A stretch of 44,680 nt of DNA from Paraglaciecola sp. (GTDB lineage Bacteria > Pseudomonadota > Gammaproteobacteria > Enterobacterales > Alteromonadaceae): NCBI RefSeq assembly GCF_030730205.1, contig NZ_JANQVQ010000169.1, positions 1 to 44,680 on the forward strand, written 5' to 3'. Each line of letters starts with the position of its first letter. The first letter of the stretch is position 1. The notes beneath the pieces were generated by a model that saw only the letters and a program-made list of their open reading frames with translations, ran no database searches and was not told the DNA's origin. The translations under genes were made by a program, and so were the position numbers. Shown here one piece after another: positions 41,167 to 44,680 of this stretch.

Positions 41167-42147
41167 ATGAGGTACTTCAGGCTGGGTGCATGTACTGCGC
41201 TAGTGGTCTTAATTTCTATGTTAAGTGCATGCAGTAAAACCGACGATACCGTCATTTTACGTCTAGGGCACTCGCTAGATACGCAGCACACAGTGCACAA
41301 AGCCATGGTGTATTTAGGTCAAAGACTGGATTTTTACTCAGAAGGTAAAATGAAAGTGATTATCTATCCCAGCAGTCAACTGGGCTCAGAGCGAGAAATG
41401 GTTGAACTACTGCAAATCGGTAGTTTAGCCATGACCAAAGTGTCAGCTAGCCCGCTAGAAGGTTTTGTGCCCGAAATGCAGTTGTTTAGCATTCCTTATG
41501 TTTTTCGGGATCGGGAACATTTTTGGACGGTCTTAAACAGTGAGTTAGGTAAGTCTCTGTTAAAAGGCACCGAGAAAGTTAGATTAAAAGGTTTAGGGTA
41601 TTACGATGCTGGCAGTCGAAGCTTTTATACCACCGACACACCAGTGCATACCCCAGCTGATTTAAAAGGTAAAAAAATTCGGGTGCTAAATAGCCCCACC
41701 GCGGTAAAAACGGTGCAAGCCTTAGGTGGGGCCGCGACGCCGGTATCATGGGGTGAGCTTTATACCGCACTGCAACAAGGTGTGGTAGATGGCGCTGAGA
41801 ACAATCCTCCCAGTTACTTTTTATCCCGTCATTATGAAATTTCGCGTTACTACACCTTAGACGAACACACCTCGGTGCCGGATGTCATGCTGGCCAGTTT
41901 AGCCGTATGGAATAGCTTAACGCCTGAGCAACAACAATGGTTAACCCTAGCGATGGCCGACTCAGTCGAGTATCAAAAACAGTTGTGGCAAGAGGCGTCT
42001 GATGAAGCACTGGCGGCAGTAAAAGCGGCAGGGGTTGAAGTCATCTACCCAAACAAACAGCTGTTTAGAGATGCGGTGGTTGATTTTCATCAATCATTTG
42101 CTGGCACCTCTGTGGGCGACATTATGCAACAAATTGAAAAAATGTAG
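41167..42147 (+). CDS. TRAP transporter substrate-binding protein (DctP type), lipoprotein
   Basis: A 326-residue DctP-family protein with lipobox LSAC (cysteine 22), so tethered to the membrane rather than freely periplasmic. GKKIRVLNSP with Arg172 is the conserved carboxylate-binding segment, and GSRSFYT and ALQQGVVDGAENNP are typical. It captures an organic acid for the DctQM membrane units. Given kduD and kduI upstream (20 bp gap), uronates, unsaturated oligouronides or 2-keto-3-deoxygluconate are the likely ligands, but sequence alone does not tell. Confidence 0.92.
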   Translation: MRYFRLGACTALVVLISMLSACSKTDDTVILRLGHSLDTQHTVHKAMVYLGQRLDFYSEGKMKVIIYPSSQLGSEREMVELLQIGSLAMTKVSASPLEGFVPEMQLFSIPYVFRDREHFWTVLNSELGKSLLKGTEKVRLKGLGYYDAGSRSFYTTDTPVHTPADLKGKKIRVLNSPTAVKTVQALGGAATPVSWGELYTALQQGVVDGAENNPPSYFLSRHYEISRYYTLDEHTSVPDVMLASLAVWNSLTPEQQQWLTLAMADSVEYQKQLWQEASDEALAAVKAAGVEVIYPNKQLFRDAVVDFHQSFAGTSVGDIMQQIEKM

Positions 42148-42155
42148 GCTAAGTG

Positions 42156-42659
42156 ATGAATTCCATACTCAAATATTTAGATAAAACACTCGCAGGGGCA
42201 CTGATTGTGGTCATGCTGTGTATTTTGTTGGCAGTAAGTTGGCAAGTTGTGTCCCGTTACCTGCTAAAAGATCCCAGTTCAGTGACCGAAGAATTGGCGC
42301 GCTTTTTATTGATATGGGTGGGTCTATTAGGCGCGGTCTACGCTTATCGCACCAACAGCCACCTTGGCCTTAACATTGTATTAGACAAAATGGCTGACAA
42401 GCCCAAAAAACTCACTCTTATTCTCATACAACTTTTGGTCATTGTATTTTCGGCCTTAGTATTGGTATTTGGTGGTAGCGAGCTGGTTGAACTGACAATG
42501 GAGCTTAACCAAATTTCCGCAGCATTAAGCGTCAATATGGGGGTGGTGTACGCTATTGTCCCTATCTCAGGCTGTCTGTTAATTATCTATTCACTGGCTA
42601 ATTTAGTGGATTTGTACAAGGGTAAAATTATCGAAATTAATACTAAGGATACTGTGTAA
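42156..42659 (+). CDS. TRAP transporter small membrane subunit (DctQ type)
   Basis: A 167-residue protein with four hydrophobic segments, including SWQVVSRYLL, EELARFLLIWVGLLGA and YRTNSHLG, which mark DctQ. It forms the membrane complex with DctM. The stop overlaps the DctM start by one base (TAATG). GTG 42153 is one codon upstream and an alternative start; ATG 42156 has better spacing from AGG (42146-42148). Confidence 0.92.
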   Translation: MNSILKYLDKTLAGALIVVMLCILLAVSWQVVSRYLLKDPSSVTEELARFLLIWVGLLGAVYAYRTNSHLGLNIVLDKMADKPKKLTLILIQLLVIVFSALVLVFGGSELVELTMELNQISAALSVNMGVVYAIVPISGCLLIIYSLANLVDLYKGKIIEINTKDTV

Positions 42660-43954
42660 TGGGCATGACAGCGTTTGTTCTACTTTTGGTGTTTTTTGTA
42701 TTATTGATTTTATCGGTGCCGATTTCTTTCAGTATTGGGATTGCTACATTGGTGACCATGCTAATGAGCATGGACCTTACGCCTGCGGTCACAACAATGG
42801 CCCAGAGGATGGCAGGGGGCTTGAACAGTTTTGCCTTACTTGCCATTCCCTTTTTTGTGCTCTCGGGCATGATAATGGGCCGCGGCGGTATTGCTAAAAG
42901 ACTCATCGAATGCGCGATGGCCCTCATCGGCGCTCTACCTGGCGGCTTAGCCCTAGTGAATGTGGTGTCGTGTATGTTATTTGGCGCCATTTCTGGCTCT
43001 GCGGTTGCTGCAACATCCGCCATTGGCAGTTTTATGTTGCCTGAAATGAAGAAAAAAGGCTACGACCCCAATTTCAGTGCAGCTGTCACTGCTGCCGCTG
43101 CAACCACTGGTATGCTAATTCCACCCAGCAATATCCTTATTATTTACGCCATTGCCAGTGGAGGTGTTTCCATTGCGGCTCTATTTATGGCGGGGTATTT
43201 ACCCGGCATATTAGTGGGCTTAGCGCTGATGATAGTGTGCGTAATATATGCAAAACGTAAAGGTTACCCCACGGGCGATCGTCTACCAATGGCAATCGTG
43301 GTAAAGAAAACCTTAGCCGCAGTACCCAGTTTATTTTTAATCTTTATCGTTATTGGTGGCATTATCGGTGGAGTGTTTACGGCTACTGAGGCAGGTGCCA
43401 TTGCGGTGTTGTATTCAATGTTGCTATCAATGGGCGTTTACCGTGAAGTAAAAATGAGTGAGTTTCCGGCCTTGTTATTAAAGTCAGCGGAAACCACTGC
43501 CATTGTATTATTGCTCATCGGTGCTTCGACAGCGATGTCGTGGTTATTGTCTTTTGAAAATATTCCGCAAACCTTTAGCCAGTTTTTACTCGAACTTAGC
43601 GACAACCCCATCATCATTTTACTCATTATTAATTTAGTGTTGATTGTGGTGGGTGCGTTTTTGGATATGACGCCGGCCGTGCTTATTTTTACCCCCATCT
43701 TTTTACCGGTGGCAATGGAATTAGGCATGTCACCTCTGCAGTTTGGTATCATGATGGTCCTCAATTTATCGATTGGGCTTTGCTCGCCGCCAGTAGGTGC
43801 GGTGCTATTTGTTACCTGTGCTATCGCTAAAACTAAATTAGAAAATATTATAAAACCGCTTATTCCCCTGTACTTTGCCATGTTTGTTGTTTTGATGTTG
43901 GTAACTTATGTACCATGGGTAAGTGAAGCTTTTCCTCGTTGGTTAGGATTGTAA
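42659..43954 (+). CDS. TRAP transporter large membrane subunit (DctM type)
   Basis: A 431-residue inner-membrane carrier with about a dozen segments. Features of DctM are seen: FALLAIPFFVLSG, GAISGSAVAATSAIG, YGYDPNFSAAVTAAAATTGMLIPPS-like region (here KKGYDPNFSAA, then MLIPPSN), and a C-terminal GLCSPPVGAVLFV. It translocates the acid with Na+. The gene starts within the DctQ stop, with AAGGA 9 bases ahead. The IclR gene begins 3 bp after its stop. Confidence 0.94.
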   Translation: MGMTAFVLLLVFFVLLILSVPISFSIGIATLVTMLMSMDLTPAVTTMAQRMAGGLNSFALLAIPFFVLSGMIMGRGGIAKRLIECAMALIGALPGGLALVNVVSCMLFGAISGSAVAATSAIGSFMLPEMKKKGYDPNFSAAVTAAAATTGMLIPPSNILIIYAIASGGVSIAALFMAGYLPGILVGLALMIVCVIYAKRKGYPTGDRLPMAIVVKKTLAAVPSLFLIFIVIGGIIGGVFTATEAGAIAVLYSMLLSMGVYREVKMSEFPALLLKSAETTAIVLLLIGASTAMSWLLSFENIPQTFSQFLLELSDNPIIILLIINLVLIVVGAFLDMTPAVLIFTPIFLPVAMELGMSPLQFGIMMVLNLSIGLCSPPVGAVLFVTCAIAKTKLENIIKPLIPLYFAMFVVLMLVTYVPWVSEAFPRWLGL

Positions 43955-43957
43955 TTT

Positions 43958-44680
43958 ATGGAACGTTATTTAATACCTGGTGTTGTACATGCGTGTGAAG
44001 TTATGCGGTTATTAGCAAAACACGACAAAGGCATGACATCACAACAAATTGAAACGGCTTTAGGCTTGCCTCGTACCACGGTGTTTCGTTTGTTACGTAC
44101 ATTGTGTGCCCAACAAATGCTAGAGAAAAAAGAAAAGAAATATTTCTGTGGTGCTGATTTGATGAACATTGGTTTGCAGGTAATAAGTGCCGATCGTTTA
44201 CATCAAATAGCGATCCCTCATGTACAGCGGCTCGCGTTAAAAACGGGCCATACTGCTCACTTAGCCGTTCCTCATCATGGTAGTGCTTTGATCGTTGAAG
44301 TATTTGACAGCCCACATCCTTTAAAAGTGGCGAGTCGACCCGGTATGCGCGCACTCATGCATTGCTCTTCAACCGGTAAAATATTTTTAGCCTTTTTGTA
44401 TTATGACAATCTGGACTTAATATTTGCCGACAAGCCCATGGAGAAATGTACTGCGAATACCATTACAGAAGTAGAAGGATTACGCAAAGAGTTGCAGAAA
44501 GTCATGGCTCTGGGCTACGCAGTAGATGATCAAGAGTACCACCCCGACGTGCGATGTGTTGCTGCTCCTGTGCGCGACAACCGTGGAGTAGTTGTCGCCG
44601 CAATCGGTATTACTGCACCCGCTAGCTCGTTTACCAAAGCGCAGATCCCCCATTTTGCTGCGCAGGTTAAGGAAGCTGCC
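43958..44680 (+). CDS. IclR-family transcriptional regulator, partial at right edge (KdgR-like?)
   Basis: An open frame from ATG 43958 to the window end (241 codons, no stop). It has an N-terminal winged HTH (about residues 10-60, with MTSQQIETALGLPRTTVFRLLRTL) and the IclR effector domain, including GHTAHLAV, GMRALMHCSSTGKIFLA, GYAVDDQEYHPDVRCVAAPV and AAIGITAP. IclR proteins bind small acids; KdgR of enterobacteria, which responds to 2-keto-3-deoxygluconate, is in this family and would fit the kdu operon. It is the last gene of an apparent kduD-kduI-TRAP-iclR operon. The protein is nearly complete (family about 250-270 residues). Confidence 0.9.
   Translation, partial: MERYLIPGVVHACEVMRLLAKHDKGMTSQQIETALGLPRTTVFRLLRTLCAQQMLEKKEKKYFCGADLMNIGLQVISADRLHQIAIPHVQRLALKTGHTAHLAVPHHGSALIVEVFDSPHPLKVASRPGMRALMHCSSTGKIFLAFLYYDNLDLIFADKPMEKCTANTITEVEGLRKELQKVMALGYAVDDQEYHPDVRCVAAPVRDNRGVVVAAIGITAPASSFTKAQIPHFAAQVKEAA

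Noticed and set aside
43701-43714. Fourth CCGG operator-like match, TTTTACCGGTGGCA, within the DctM gene
   Set aside because: It matches 12 of 14 positions, but is inside coding sequence with no promoter and can be explained by codons for Leu-Pro-Val-Ala.
43438-43881. Antisense open frame of 147 codons opposite the DctM gene
   Set aside because: Same shadow effect; the + strand has a full DctM with family motifs.
1-44680. CRISPR arrays, tRNA or rRNA genes, insertion sequences, prophage
   Set aside because: No regularly spaced repeats, cloverleaf or rRNA-like stretches, or transposase, integrase or phage-type proteins were seen on either strand by reading.

Overview
The window reads as chromosomal DNA of a marine gammaproteobacterium of the Alteromonadales, most like Paraglaciecola, Glaciecola or Alteromonas. 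This rests on gene content: proQ-prc, a 180-kDa-class NAD-glutamate dehydrogenase, the pyrD-zapC-rlmKL-uup block, a DUF3466 protein, rmf beside fabA, a large carbohydrate-type TonB-dependent receptor and a uronate locus. The sequence is fairly AT-rich, genes are dense and mostly on the + strand. I see no rRNA, tRNA, CRISPR array, transposase, integrase or prophage gene.

Region 1 (1-10351) is housekeeping: the tail of an unrecognised gene, a SIMPL-domain lipoprotein, free methionine-(R)-sulfoxide reductase, an acidic small protein, proQ and prc in a tight run ending at a terminator; then two sodium-coupled carriers (NSS and NhaC families), pepN and a DUF2835 protein.

Region 2 (10540-17407) holds four envelope genes: a DUF1302 barrel-like protein, a DUF1329 protein, a Ycf48/BNR-like exported protein and an RND/MMPL transporter. 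I read them as one uncharacterised envelope system. A terminator sits between the two pairs.

Region 3 (17408-33065) contains NAD-GDH behind a promoter overlapped by a perfect inverted repeat, pyrD, zapC, rlmKL, a CxxC glutaredoxin-like protein, uup, a DUF3466 protein with a GlyGly-CTERM-like tail, rmf, fabA (- strand) with a FabR-like operator, an 82-residue unknown coupled to a DUF1624 membrane protein, and a YgjV-type protein (- strand).

Region 4 (33066-44680) is a uronate/pectin-type catabolic locus. It has a TonB-dependent receptor (- strand), a DUF4861-GH105 fusion lipoprotein, kduD, kduI, a three-gene TRAP transporter and the first 241 codons of an IclR-family regulator. A CCGG-centred palindromic operator occurs three times, once in front of each transcription unit, placed against a recognisable promoter each time. 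A second, unrelated 26-bp perfect palindrome lies only in the kduD leader. The likely flow is: receptor brings oligosaccharide into the periplasm, the GH105 lipoprotein releases unsaturated uronic acid, the TRAP system imports acid sugars, and KduI and KduD convert 5-keto-4-deoxyuronate to 2-keto-3-deoxygluconate. The remaining KDG genes and the regulator of the CCGG-type operator would be outside the window.
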